NCBI GenBank assembly: GCA_963281255.1
Contig: OY725496.1
Location: 806,001-870,000, forward strand
Direction: 5' to 3'
DNA from: Aphrocallistes beatrix
Taxonomy: Eukaryota > Porifera > Hexactinellida > Sceptrulophora > Aphrocallistidae
DNA length: 64,000 nucleotides
The translations under genes were made by a program, and so were the position numbers. Each line of letters begins with the position of its first letter. The stretch's first letter is position 1. Under the pieces are notes generated by a model, which did not search any database, had not been told where the DNA came from, and saw only the letters and a program-made list of their open reading frames with translations. Below are positions 1-10,991 of the stretch, in pieces.

Positions 1-2095
1 TTAAGACCCTTTAAAAATCCCTGATATACTAGTATTATAAAGAAAAGGTCAAATTCTATTTTGAACGACGAACAAAACTAGCATGCTTTTACCAATTGAA
101 TCAAGCTTTGAAAAGGACAATTTTTAAATTTTAGAAAAAGTCATAGTAAGAATGCTGAATTGAATTAAAAAAATGTTTTAAACTAAGTGCTAATACTCAT
201 ATACGTATATCCAAAGTTAATAAAATTTTTGTCATATTTTTTGCTTCTAAATTTTCAGATGTTTGAGAGGAAATCTATTTCTTAACACACTGTAATATGC
301 TTTTTAGTAAATTATTCATCAATAGAATAGCTTATCTTCTTGAATATAGCTATAATCCCAAAGAAGATTATCAGCGAAATTTTTAAGTTTGTAACTGAGG
401 AGTGAGCGCCCCCTCCTCCCAAAACACACCAATGGTTATAATCACTCTCTAAACATGAATTCTGATCGGCTGAACGTCACAAAAAGTGTTGGCTGATGAA
501 ATTGCAGGGTTTTAATATCACGGCCGAAGTAGCTTATAATTATTTAATAGGGATTAGACATAGCTCAATGAGGAAATAATTAATATTGACTCGCTGAATT
601 ACATCCTAATTGCTAGTAATTCTCAATTATTTTTCATTAATAGATTATACATGTAAGTGTTCAGTAGCATGAATTAATAAAAGAGAAAATTGTATTTTCG
701 AAATCGAAGCTTTTTATTTTCGATTTCTGGAGTCCTGGGTTGTAATATTTCAAAAAACTCTAAGGAATGCTTTATGTGTAATGAGTATAGTCCATTATAT
801 GCAAGAAGAATACTGGATTCCATTGATGCAGATTTATTTAAAGTTAAACTAAACTATTTAGTAATAAATTATATTGAAAAAGAATAATTTATAGGATAAT
901 ATTATCAAATTACTTGTTGCAGAACTTTTGATGCACCATGTAAGAAAGTTGTGTGTATTGGGTTTAGATTCCATCTGAGATTTGAGATTCACATTAGATA
1001 ATATGGAAATTACTCGTGGACCAGATCTAAGCCTTTATAATTAAGATGGGAGTAGAGAATGAGATGATGCGTTTCAAATAATATCAATTTTATTGATTCT
1101 ATCACTGATCTCTTTTTCCTGATCGAATAGATAATCCGGTCACATTATTATTTAACTGTTTAAATGTGTAAGTTCGATATTCTTATTACATCGTCTCTCC
1201 TCCATCGTAAAATATTGCAGCTTGGCATATAGAGCAAAGACCTTCGTTTGATATGACTAACAAATAAAATACCTTTCAGCTCCTCAGTTCGGTTCATTTA
1301 ATGCATTTTACTCTACATTTGCTTAGCGACGATATTGAATTATAAATGGTTCGGACTAGAATATTACTTTGTAATTATAAACTACTGCTACCTCCCTCTA
1401 CTACCTGATAATAATATGCAGGATGTATTCCTAAGTCTAAAGTAAGGGAACGCGTCGATTTACTTCACCTTTTCTAAAATTGTGCCTCTTATGTAGCATA
1501 ATCTGCGCCCTCCATTGGTGTCATGGTTTAAAATAATGTAGGGAGCGAATTTATGCACTCATTATTTGTGGACTTGAAGGACTAATCATTCCATCATCGA
1601 AACAATACCATCACTAATTACAGGATTGTAATGGGCATCGTTGTTTTAAATTTTACATTCAACAAAGGCTGAATGGCGTCTTCATAACTGGGCAGAAGGG
1701 CGCCTCAAAGGAGGCTCGGAGGCGCCTTCATAAATAGAGAAGCTCCTCAAAAAGATGTTCAAGAATTCTTGTTCAATCGTATTATTAAAACAATGAGCGT
1801 ATTTTCTTATTTGCTCATCCAGTTTTTCCCCATAATTACCTATTAAAATGGGGAAGCAAATCTATCAAATCGAACTTTGGAAAAAGAAAAGGTAAAATTA
1901 ATCGGCTACCAGTCAGATCTCTCCATGAATCAGGCAATCTTACCACAGTGAATAAACCAGCGAATTATCTAATAGATTCAGATGTAACCTAAATAATAAA
2001 CAGAATCAATGTTATCCTACGAGCATTTCCGAAAGCCTATCCGCCAATGCACCTAGATATGAAGATATCAGTTAGTAAACTTTGATTTTGAAGGA
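1..2095. other. intergenic, no gene seen
   Basis: AT-rich sequence without a convincing coding region. The only forward ORF (690-887, 65 aa) has no recognisable domain and no promoter or splice context, so I do not call it. A short GGCGCC-rich patch lies near 1698-1727. The first 30 bases resemble the CCCTGGATTT-type repeat scraps seen again near 7740-7900 and 8170. Confidence 0.5.
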
Positions 2096-2104
2096 TTAAT
2101 ATAT

Positions 2105-2281
2105 ATTGGTTGATACCAAGGTTGCAACCGAATAGTCCAATATTCGGTTAGACCAAATACTATTTGACAAATAGTTGATATTCGGTTGAGAACCGAATAT
2201 CAGTATTCGTATTCGGTTGGAGTAGCCGAATATTATCAGTATTCGTATTCGGTTAGGTAACCGAATATGATCAGTATTCAT
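2105..2281. repeat. degenerate ACCGAATA/TATTCGGT array
   Basis: Several copies of a roughly 30-bp unit are present. Each has ACCGAATA at one end and TATTCGGT at the other, around an ATCAGTATTCGTA-like core, so every unit is itself an imperfect palindrome. The array resumes at about 2482-2537 after an inserted element, and a decayed relative lies at 13604-13770. Confidence 0.6.
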
Positions 2282-2481
2282 CAAGCTTTCATCCAGGCGT
2301 ACTGGGCACCTAGAGGCGCGTATTTGATCCCATGGATCATAATTAGGCGTATGATTTTGGGGGCTAGGCGCGTGGCACAAAACATATATAAAATTGCTAT
2401 ATAAAAATGAGTCTAGGCGCGTCGAAAAAATGGTGACGTCCATTTAGGCGTATAACTTTGGAAAGCTGGATGAAACCTTGG
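2282..2481. mobile_element. small TIR element inserted in the ACCGAATA array
   Basis: The ends read AAGCTTTCATCCAG on the left and, reversed, AAGGTTTCATCCAG on the right (13 of 14 match). TATTCA occurs directly outside both ends, a candidate target duplication. The interior carries several copies of a TAGGCGYGT-like motif. Superfamily unknown; boundaries are good to a few bases. Confidence 0.45.
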
Positions 2482-2535
2482 TATTCATATTCGTTAGAGT
2501 AACCAAATATTATCAGTATTCGTATTCGGTTAGAA

Positions 2536-2866
2536 AACAACCTCTATAATCCGACACCTCGCTATTCCGGAATCCGACAATTTAATGATTTTCCAGTAAT
2601 GCAAATTCGACCTGTATAATCCGACAATTTTTTTCGTCTATCAAAAATGTCGGATTATGGAGGGGTTATTTTACCTCTTTGATCAGACAAATTATTCGTC
2701 TGTCAAATATTGTCGGATTGTGGAGGTTATTTGACCTCTATAATCCGACATTTTGCTGATTTTCCACAAATGTCGGATTATGGAGGTTATTCGATAATCC
2801 GACAATTTGCTAATCCGACATTTTTTTCGTCTCCCATTGAATGTCGGATTATGGAGGTTCCACTGT
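2536..2866. mobile_element. pogo/Tigger-like MITE, left end decayed
   Basis: The right end reads, reversed, CAGTGGAACCTCCATAATC next to a TA dinucleotide, as in pogo-type Tc1/mariner termini. The interior repeats the CCTCTATAATCCGACA motif and its complement at least six times, giving a stack of short hairpins. A matching CAGTG terminus is missing on the left, so that end is truncated or rearranged. No transposase is encoded. Confidence 0.55.
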
Positions 2867-3043
2867 ACTAACAAGTATTACAAATGATTACACTGATAAC
2901 TTATTCTTAGAAATATAATCTCCACTCGTAAAATAACTAAATTACAAGTACATCATTGAATAATGGATATTCTGAAGATGGAATTACTTTAGTCTACATC
3001 AGTTATATCATTGTAGTTGGAATTTGAGCTAAAAGTAGAATAG

Positions 3044-3376
3044 ATGTTGTGCATTAGAGAAATTTGTGAATATGAATACGCACAAGTGAAATGTTGCGTG
3101 GAACGCGTAAGTACAAAGTCCTTTAATTCACTGCATATTCATTCTATGCAGAATCCAATTTCAGAGCCAGATACTTTTTGCAGGGCCGTAAAGAGAGCAA
3201 TGACATCCTACCGAGAAAGATGTAAAAATATGATTTTTAGGGCGCTTATAATGATAAGAGAGGCATTAGATACCTTTAAATCAGTGCCAGATACTCCTTT
3301 TATGGTAGATATTGTTACCTGGGTGTACCTTTATAAATTTCTTTTTCACAGGAAGGTGTCGAATTGTTTAGCTTAA
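3044..3376 (+). other. 110-aa ORF in left palindrome arm
   Basis: This ORF has no recognised domain. Its mirror copy is at 6118-6450 on the minus strand, with two residue differences that I see. Both are open, but arms this similar need no selection to keep an ORF open. The protein is Cys- and Arg-rich near the N-terminus and looks neither secreted nor membrane-bound. It may be non-coding. Confidence 0.2.
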
Positions 3377-4226
3377 CCAATCGAAACCTAGCGATTTCAC
3401 ATTATTGGCTTTGATACTTTTGACCAATAAAGGTTAGACCTAACTCAATGCATATAACAAGTTATAATCACTCTCAATGCTTAAAATATCATTGACTTGA
3501 AAAATGATTCCAAACAGTTACTATAGCTCAACATTACGCGAATAAATTAATCAGATTTTCACAACTTTTTATCCATATTTACGCCCAAATGAGTTCTCGA
3601 TGTATAATTACTATGGGATTTACAATTTATAGATTTCTAATTTTTAAATCTAAGTGAAATTCTCAATATCATTGAGAAAAGTTACAAAATTGAACTAACC
3701 AGCGAAATTTAATAATATTTTGTATGAACAGATAGTTTACGACCTAAGAGATGAATACAATCGAAGTGATTTTGATTTATTCAAACTAAAATCAATTTCA
3801 CGGATAAAAGTTCAGTACAAACTGAACTTTAATCCAAAGAGTTTAACAGAATGTGGGTGTGTTACTTTTATAACTTGATGAAGCTAAATTACGTAAGATC
3901 TTCGCGATTGAATTGATCGATCAATTAGCATCTGGATCAAGTAACAAGAACATAGAATTCTATCACACGATTGAAAGCATATCAAAACAATCATAGTTCT
4001 CTAAACAGAATTTTTGATGTACGATTACGTACATGTAAAAGCAAGTCCATTAAGTTCATCACAAGTATCCAACAGATAGAGTTGACAGTGTGTACTAATG
4101 ACTACACTAATTAACTTATTCTTAGAAATATGAATCTATACTTGCAGAATAACAAAATTACATCATTGAATAATGAAAATTTTGAAGATGGAATTAATTT
4201 AGTCTACAGGAGTCATATCATTCTAG

Positions 4227-4412
4227 TTGGAATTTGAACTAAAAGTAGAAGGTATTCTATACAGCAAGTCAGTGACATCGCCATCAGAAGTAAAGAATGG
4301 CAATACCCTTACTAGTGACTATCGCTTGCCTTTAGGCAATCTGTTTGATAAAAAAATTCTTCGATCTATGGAACATGATTTTTTACGGGTATTCATGTGT
4401 ATTTTCGTGTAA
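4227..4412 (+). other. 61-aa ORF in left palindrome arm
   Basis: It starts inside the internally duplicated module (the GAATTTGAACTAAAAGTAGA stretch). The mirror ORF at 5014-5256 (minus) shares the first 40 or so residues and then diverges because of an indel, which argues against a conserved protein. No domain recognised. Confidence 0.15.
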
Positions 4413-6117
4413 GCTTTATTTGATCTATGATTATAAATATATTTTATTATAGAAATTAAGAACGTAGTCTAAAGCAATCCAGTATAATTCATAATATACA
4501 AATGTTTGGATAGTCATATCAGTGCCGTCAAAATCTCCGGCGCCCGGGCGCTAAAATTGGCAGGACTTGGTAGGTGCAGATCCAAGGGGAGGGAGCTAGG
4601 GAGACCATGATCTTCCTGAGATATTTTAACGAATTGAGAGCTCGGATGAGATTTTCTTTCTCCAATAAAGATCTCCATGTAAAAATTGGAAGTGTCATTA
4701 CAAAGTTTGCTCAGATTAGAACTGGAAGAGGATGATTTTGGTTTTAGTCAGTGGTGTAGTCAGAGACGGATTTACGAAAAATAGCAGTTTCTTTAATCAA
4801 TTCGTGACATATATGTCTCGAATTGATTGAAGAAACTGCTATTTTTCGTAAATCCGTTAAAATATCTCAGGAAGATCATGGTCTCCCTAGCTCCCTCCCC
4901 TTGGATCTGCACCTACCAAGTCCTGCCAATTTCAGCGCCCGGGCGCCGGAGATTTTGACGGCACTGATATTACTATCCAAACATTTGTATATTATGAATT
5001 TTACTGGATTGCTTTAGACTACGTTCTTAATTTCTATAATTATATACTTATAATCATAGATCAAGTAAAGCTTACACGAAAATACACATGAATACCCGTA
5101 AAAAATCATGTTCCATAGATCGAAGAATTTTTTACCAAACAGATTGCCTAAAGGCAAGCGATAGTCACTAGTAAGGGTATTGCCATTCTTTACTTCTGAT
5201 GGCGATGTCACTGACTTGCTGTATAGAATACCTTCTACTTTTAGTTCAAATTCCAACTAGAATGATATGACTCCTGTAGACTAAATTAATTCCATCTTCA
5301 AAATTTTCATTATTCAATGATGTAATTTTGTTATTCTGCAAGTATAGATTCATATTTCTAAGAATAAGTTAATTAGTGTAGTCATTAGTACACACTGTCA
5401 ACTCTATCTGTTGGATACTTGTGATGAACTTAATGGACTTGCTTTTACATGTACGTAATCGTACATCAAAAATTCTGTTTAGAGAACTATGATTGTTTTG
5501 ATATGCTTTCAATCGTGTGATAGAATTCTATGTTCTTGTTACTTGATCCAGATGCTAATTGATCGATCAATTCAATCGCGAAGATCTTACGTAATTTAGC
5601 TTCATCAAGTTATAAAAGTAACACACCCACATTCTGTTAAACTCTTTGGATTAAAGTTCAGTTTGTACTGAACTTTTATCCGTGAAATTGATTTTAGTTT
5701 GAATAAATCAAAATCACTTCGATTGTATTCATCTCTTAGGTCGTAAACTATCTGTTCATACAAAATATTATTAAATTTCGCTGGTTAGTTCAATTTTGTA
5801 ACTTTTCTCAATGATATTGAGAATTTCACTTAGATTTAAAAATTAGAAATCTATAAATTGTAAATCCCATAGTAATTATACATCGAGAACTCATTTGGGC
5901 GTATATATGGATAAAGTCAAAGTTGTGAAAATCTGATTAATTCATTTGCGTAATGTTGAGCCATAGTAACTGTTTGGAATCATTTTTCAATTCAGTCAAT
6001 GATATTTTATGCATTGAGAGTGATTATAACTTGTTATATGCATTGAGTTAGGTCTAACCCTTATTGGTCAAAAGTATCAAAGCCAGCTTTAATGTGAAAT
6101 CGCTAGATTTTGATTGG

Positions 6118-6450
6118 TTAAGCTAAACAATTCGACACCTTCCTGTGAAAAAGAAATTTATAAAGGTACACCCAGGTAACAATATCTACCATAAAAGGAG
6201 TATCTGGCACTGATTTAAAGGTATCTAATGCCTCTCTTATCATTATAAGCGCACTAAAAATCATATTTTTACATCTTTCTCGGTAGGATGTCATTGCTCT
6301 CTTTACGGCCCTGTAAAAAGTATCTGGCTCTGAAATTGGATTCTGCATAGAATGAATATGCAATGAATTAAAGGACTTTGTACTTACGCGTTCCACGCAA
6401 CATTTCACTTGTGCGTATTCATATTCACAAATTTCTCTAATGCACAACAT
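6118..6450 (-). other. 110-aa ORF in right palindrome arm
   Basis: Mirror image of the ORF at 3044-3376, with two visible residue differences. No promoter, intron or domain was found. It is recorded so that the pair can be compared. Confidence 0.2.
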
Positions 6451-6629
6451 CTATTCTACTTTTAGCTCAAATTCCAACTACAATGATATAACTGATGTAG
6501 ACTAAAGTAATTCTTCAGAATATCCATTATTCAATGATGTACTTGTAATTTAGTTATTTTACAGGTGGAGATTATATTTCTAAGAATAAGTTATCAGTGT
6601 AATCATTAGTACTACTCGTTAGTACTGTT

Positions 6630-7480
6630 ATCTCTGATATCATGCGGGCATATGTGGAAAGTTTTACTTCAGATCGAATTAGTAATCACAAGGTGTTTCA
6701 TTGATTATATCGCCAAACTATATTAATATTACTCGGAAGGTATTGAACTAACTATCACTCCATTTTGGGATTTTGTTTAGTACTTAATGTCATTTGTATA
6801 ATGGTGAAAATGACGAGTTAAATGGCAAAAAATGAACTAAAGATGGTGGAATTCTACCATAGGATCCAGTCCTATGTAGGAACCCAGCGCGAATGGCAGA
6901 TCTGAACGCACTAGATTTTTTTCCTTTTGGGTTACTGTAAGGACAATGTTCAACCAAAACAATCCTCAAACCTTAGATGAATTGAAAACAGAGATTGAGA
7001 GCTTTATCTCCGCAATAACACATCTTACTTGCAGAAAAATCATACATAACTTTATCATACGCTTAAATCACGTTATAGCGAAAGAAGTATCCCATATTGA
7101 GCATGAATTGAAATAAACTAATGATTGATCCAAATTGGTTATTCCATTATTTTTCATTAATGGCAGAGGTTTTTCTTTTAAATGTGACTAAAAAAATCAT
7201 ATTATCCAATCGCATGTGAAGTGAGAATAATTTAGTTTCGTGCATGATTTATGAAATACTCTGTAAAAGTTCACTAGCTTATGCCACTAGTGTCCACTCC
7301 AGACACCCTCTCTGTGTTTCTTCTGATATATTTACCCAAATAACTGACAACTCATTCACTTGCGCACAATCTTGAAGACATTTCTTCGGATTTTTGCTTG
7401 TTGGTTATACACCTTAAAAGAAAATCATGCTTACAATTGAGCATAACGATGATATATGTATCAACTAATATATATTAATC
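6630..7480. other. intergenic with a transposase scrap
   Basis: Apart from the degraded transposase fragment at about 6880-7090, I see no gene or structured repeat in this stretch. Confidence 0.4.
6880..7090 (+). pseudogene. Tc1/mariner-like transposase C-terminal fragment
   Basis: Reading across frames gives a degraded version of the third-acidic-residue block of DDE transposases: an SPDLN-LDFF-like motif (here SDLNALDFF), then a GYL-like stretch with a stop, then QTLDELKTEIES and a helical tail. Several frame changes and stops make it non-functional. The N-terminal half and the inverted repeats were not found. Confidence 0.5.
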
Positions 7481-7559
7481 CTTCAAAATCAAAGTTTACT
7501 AACTGATATCTTCGTATTTAGGTGCTATATTATAATATAATGCAACAAATTTCTTAATA

Positions 7560-7915
7560 CAAATATTACAGCTTTGTATAGGGCACCCTTTAGGCTCGGG
7601 CCCCGGGCGACCATCCGCCCCCCTTAATCCACCACCGGGTGTAGTGCTCAAAATTAAAGTGGAGAAGCGCCTGTAAAATACTTGTATTTCAAAATGTTGG
7701 TTGGACAAGAACATCATACTTACCAACCCCTCTTTAAAATTTCCCTGGATTTTAAGAGTGAAATCCCTGGATTTCAATGGTAAATCTCTGGATGTTATCA
7801 TATTTTTAATTTTAATGACTAAATTGGCATGAATCAATAGACTTAAATTTCGAAATTCGTGATCCATGGAAATCCTTAGAAATCCAGGGAATTCCCTGGA
7901 TTTTAAATAAAGGCC
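7560..7915. repeat. CCCTGGATTT-motif repeat with GC-rich head
   Basis: A GC-rich patch with GGGCCCCGGGCGACC and a CCACCGGGTG tail (about 7598-7645) precedes several direct and inverted copies of CCCTGGATTTTAA (7740-7905). Similar scraps lie at 1-25 and about 8170-8205. This looks like one or more old repeat insertions. The minus-strand ORF at 7499-7867 is made of these repeats and is not called. Confidence 0.4.
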
Positions 7916-8960
7916 GAATATATGTAATCAAAGATTTCCAAATGGACAAGTAAGCGATCTAGGGAAAGGTACATCGTATATAATGTCATCTAACGCGTTA
8001 AATAATCACTTGATCAAAATTCTAGAACAATTTTCTAAACTCGTGATCTATGAAATTTACCTGGATTCCTGAAGACTTGCTAAATAATGAGGAAACATAA
8101 AATTATTCGATAAATTCTGTAAACTATGTTACAATAATGGAAATTATTTTTAGCTAGTTAATCGCTCAAAACCCCTGGATTTTTCATTAAAACCCTGAAA
8201 AATATAGACACTCAAGAAATTTGAGAGAATTTATAATCATTAAAAAGATGGCATATCTCCCGTCAAGGAAAATGTTAAACGTGTTATCTCTTCGAAAATT
8301 AGTGGAGGAACGCAACCTCCTCTAGAAAAATTAGTATGGGAGTGCTGCTCCCACTGTACTACACCCTTGGTTTTAGTTCATTTCTTTCTAATTATGTGTC
8401 TGAATTTCTACCTCAAAATGAATGAATAATGAGATCATTTAGATAAATTGCTCCTCAATAGATAGCGGAAATTACTGTAGATTGATATTTCAGGGTCTAA
8501 ATTTCAAAAGCTTTTAGGGGGGTAAGCATACCCGTTAGAATCGCTGTAGAAAATTTTGATATAGTCAAAACGTTTTGAGTTATGTTGACACAAAGGATTT
8601 TTAGGTAGGTATTATTGGGAAATTTTGATTCCAAAATTCGTGGATCATTTGGTATTTAGGTTACCACAGCCGACCAGGGGATCTTAGGAGGCTTTTTGGA
8701 GATGAATGGCCAATATTATCCCTCAATTTCGTTCAATAGTGGAGTTTACAGGAAATTTTAATTCCTGATCCCTTCGCAATAATTAATTCTCAGTACAGGT
8801 CTTCTATATGGAAATTTTTCCTTCTCAATGTAGGTTCAGCTATTGTAATTTTCTTTTGATAAGATGATTATGATCCAAGTTGCTACAAAAATATTTTTTG
8901 CTCTTATCCAATTTTTTAAGAATTCCAAAAGTCCTCGACCGAATTATTATAAAACTAGTA
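7916..8960. other. intergenic, nothing recognised
   Basis: No coding region, RNA gene or clear repeat structure. One patch (8280-8370) is rich in GGAGG and CTCC. Confidence 0.4.
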
Positions 8961-9475
8961 TGCACATTACAATCAAATAAATTCTTGGTTAAAACACTCA
9001 ATATATTCCCCCTTCAACTTTCTGCAGCATTCCCATCTTTCCGGCAGCTTACCTAGTATACCCGTGGCATAGAAATCGGGAGGGGTCCCTTTTACCCACT
9101 GATTTATCTCACGCTCCAAGTCCTTAAATGCACTAAATCTCTTCTCGCGAAGCGGTTTCTACTGGTTGTTTGGGGAGTTCATCTCCCCAAACAACCACTA
9201 GTCGCTCGGGGCTAGGTCTGGACTATAGGGTGGGTGGGGAACACATTCAAACCCCAAGCGATGAATGGCCTCCTTCGTTTGCTTGCTGACATGGGGTCTC
9301 GCATTATCATGTTGGAGTAACACTCCACGGCTAAGTTTCTCACGCTCTTTCTCTTGATTGCCTCTCTCAAAACTTCCTTTCTTGGATATAATAATAACTG
9401 TTTATAGTGGTCTTCTGGTCTTCAGGGAGCCAGTCAATGGAAAGTATCCCCTGCATATCCCAGAATACTGTAGCC

Positions 9476-10448
9476 AGGCCCTATGAGAGGAGGGGCCAGC
9501 AGGGCCATTTGGCCCGGGCCTCCAGCCCTAAGAGGGCCTCTTCACTCTCCAAGGTTTCACAAAAATAGACAGGGTTCATGATAATAATTAATCATATATT
9601 CTATTTTACAATATTGGGATTGACCTTTCCCCACTTGAGCGAAATACATTTGGGCGAAACCCGTTTGAGCGAACTCATTTGAGCGAAGTCGAAGTTGAGC
9701 GACCACTTCTTTTGGCGAACCCACAAAACAGCGAATGTGGAAATGAAAACAATACTTGAAGAAATATGAAAAATTGACTTTATTTATTATTTCTAGAAGT
9801 ACGTTAACCTACTTTGGCTAGGAATGTTGAATTGAAAATGAAAGTGGGGTCTTTTCTATTGATATACCTTTGACCCCAAGTCTAAGTGCTAAATACGTCT
9901 GAATATCCTTCAAAACTTAATTCTGGATGATTTTTCGAAGTTGTATAACGTGATGCTATATGTAAGAAAATGTAGCGTTTGATTGATGAATTAACTTGTT
10001 TCCTCAATGTATAATGTGAATAGTATTGGATTTGCAGAGTTAACAAACTTCTATTGTTGATCTTGATCACATCCATAATTCCACTCCATATTGGCTTTCG
10101 CTGTTTTGTGGTTTCGCTAAAAGAAGTGGTCGCTCATCCACGACTTCGCTCAAATGAGTTCGCTCAAACGGGTTTCGCTCAAATGCATTTCGCTCAAGTG
10201 GGGACGAATCTTTGGATTATGTTGTGTTCTTGTTAACTCATAACAGCAATTGTATTTTCAACATTTAGTGAAAACACAGTACAATTTGATTATATTGAAC
10301 GGATCAATTAGAGTTCATTTGTATTCGCATAATTACACTTATATTATCGCATAATATTTATCACTTCTTCTCTTGTTTTCATTTATCGGAATCGTAGTCT
10401 AAATTCTAGCAGTGGCCCGGGGCTCTCTGAATCTCTCAGAGGCCCTGA
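9476..10448. mobile_element. non-autonomous hAT-like element inside the mariner
   Basis: The 8-bp sequence CTGTAGCC stands directly outside both ends (9468-9475 and 10449-10456), as expected for a hAT target duplication. The ends match as AGGCCCTATGAGAG and, reversed, AGGGCCTCTGAGAG (12 of 14). The interior near the left end is rich in GGGCC. No transposase is present; the middle is taken up by a second inverted-repeat element (9629-10203). Removing the insert rejoins the mariner coding region. Confidence 0.7.
9629..10203. mobile_element. inverted-repeat element with TTTGAGCGAA subrepeats
   Basis: TIRs of about 110 bp begin CCCCACTTGAGCGAAAT on the left, with the matching reverse complement on the right ending at 10203. 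Each TIR holds four or five spaced copies of a GAGCGAA motif, a multi-site arrangement that could bind a transposase. The 350-bp interior is AT-rich with no supported gene. I found no clear target duplication. Confidence 0.65.
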
Positions 10449-10991
10449 CTGTAGCCATCCGCATACCGGCGGACGGCGCACTCTTCGGTTTGATAGGGAC
10501 TGGCTCATGCTTCCGTTTCCACTGACTGCTTTGAAATTTAGGCCTCCGGTTCGTAATAATGAAACCTCGTTTTATCCCCTGTCACATAGCGATCGAGGAA
10601 GTTTTTCTCATCCCTCCAGGCTGCAAGGAGTTCGCGACTAGATTTCACCCTTTCTCGTTTGTTTTCTTCAGATAGAAGTTTTGGCATCCATCGCAACAAC
10701 TCGACTCATCTCCAAATCTTCTCGAATAATTCTATTCATCGTTGTTTTTCGAATGCCCACCCTCTCTTCTAACTCCCTGATAGTAACACGCCTATCTTCA
10801 TCCATTATCCTCTCAATTAGCTCGACGTTACCTTTGAGCATGGAGCTTTTCGGACGTCCCTGTGCGGACAGAGTTTTCGAAGGTATCCCGCCCATCCTCA
10901 AACCTTTCAACTCATATGTATACAGTGCTTCTGCTCGGGCACTCATCCCCATACACGATCTGCATCTCTTCTAGGATCTCTCTGCGCGAAT

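Larger units (their letters stand above)
2866..6629. repeat. 3.8-kb long inverted repeat (foldback-type)
   Basis: The left arm is about 2866-4630 and the right arm about 4857-6629. The right arm is the reverse complement of the left with only scattered differences and small indels. The 226-bp centre (4631-4856) ends in a second, perfect-looking hairpin (about 4767-4856) that contains the GAATTGATTGAAGAAACTG motif also found near the 5' end of the Helitron-like B elements. Each arm carries an internal direct duplication: about 2872-3040 resembles 4093-4251, and its mirror copies lie on the right. No transposase is recognised. Confidence 0.85.
8970..10985 (-). pseudogene. mariner-family transposase, interrupted and frameshifted
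   Basis: On the minus strand the N-terminal part (about 10985-10449) reads as a mariner DNA-binding region (YGDECPSRSTVYTW, then RFEDG) with a frame change before GRPKSSM. A helix-turn-helix follows (RRVTIRELEERVGI), and then LLSEENK and FLDRYVTGDK, where the D is the first catalytic residue. The C-terminal part (9475-8975) gives ILSIDWLPED, LLQHDNARPH (second catalytic D), HPPYSPDLAPSD (third D) and a typical FY-GI-LPERWE tail. A hAT-like element at 9476-10448 splits the gene. Frame changes and stops make it dead. A perfect 15-bp hairpin (9163-9197) lies just after the third D. Confidence 0.85.

Noticed and set aside
2105-2281. CRISPR-like regular repeats
   Set aside because: Units are contiguous and palindromic with no unique spacers, and the window is eukaryotic.
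7499-7867. 122-aa minus-strand ORF
   Set aside because: Composed of CCCTGGATTT repeat copies and a GC-rich repeat head.
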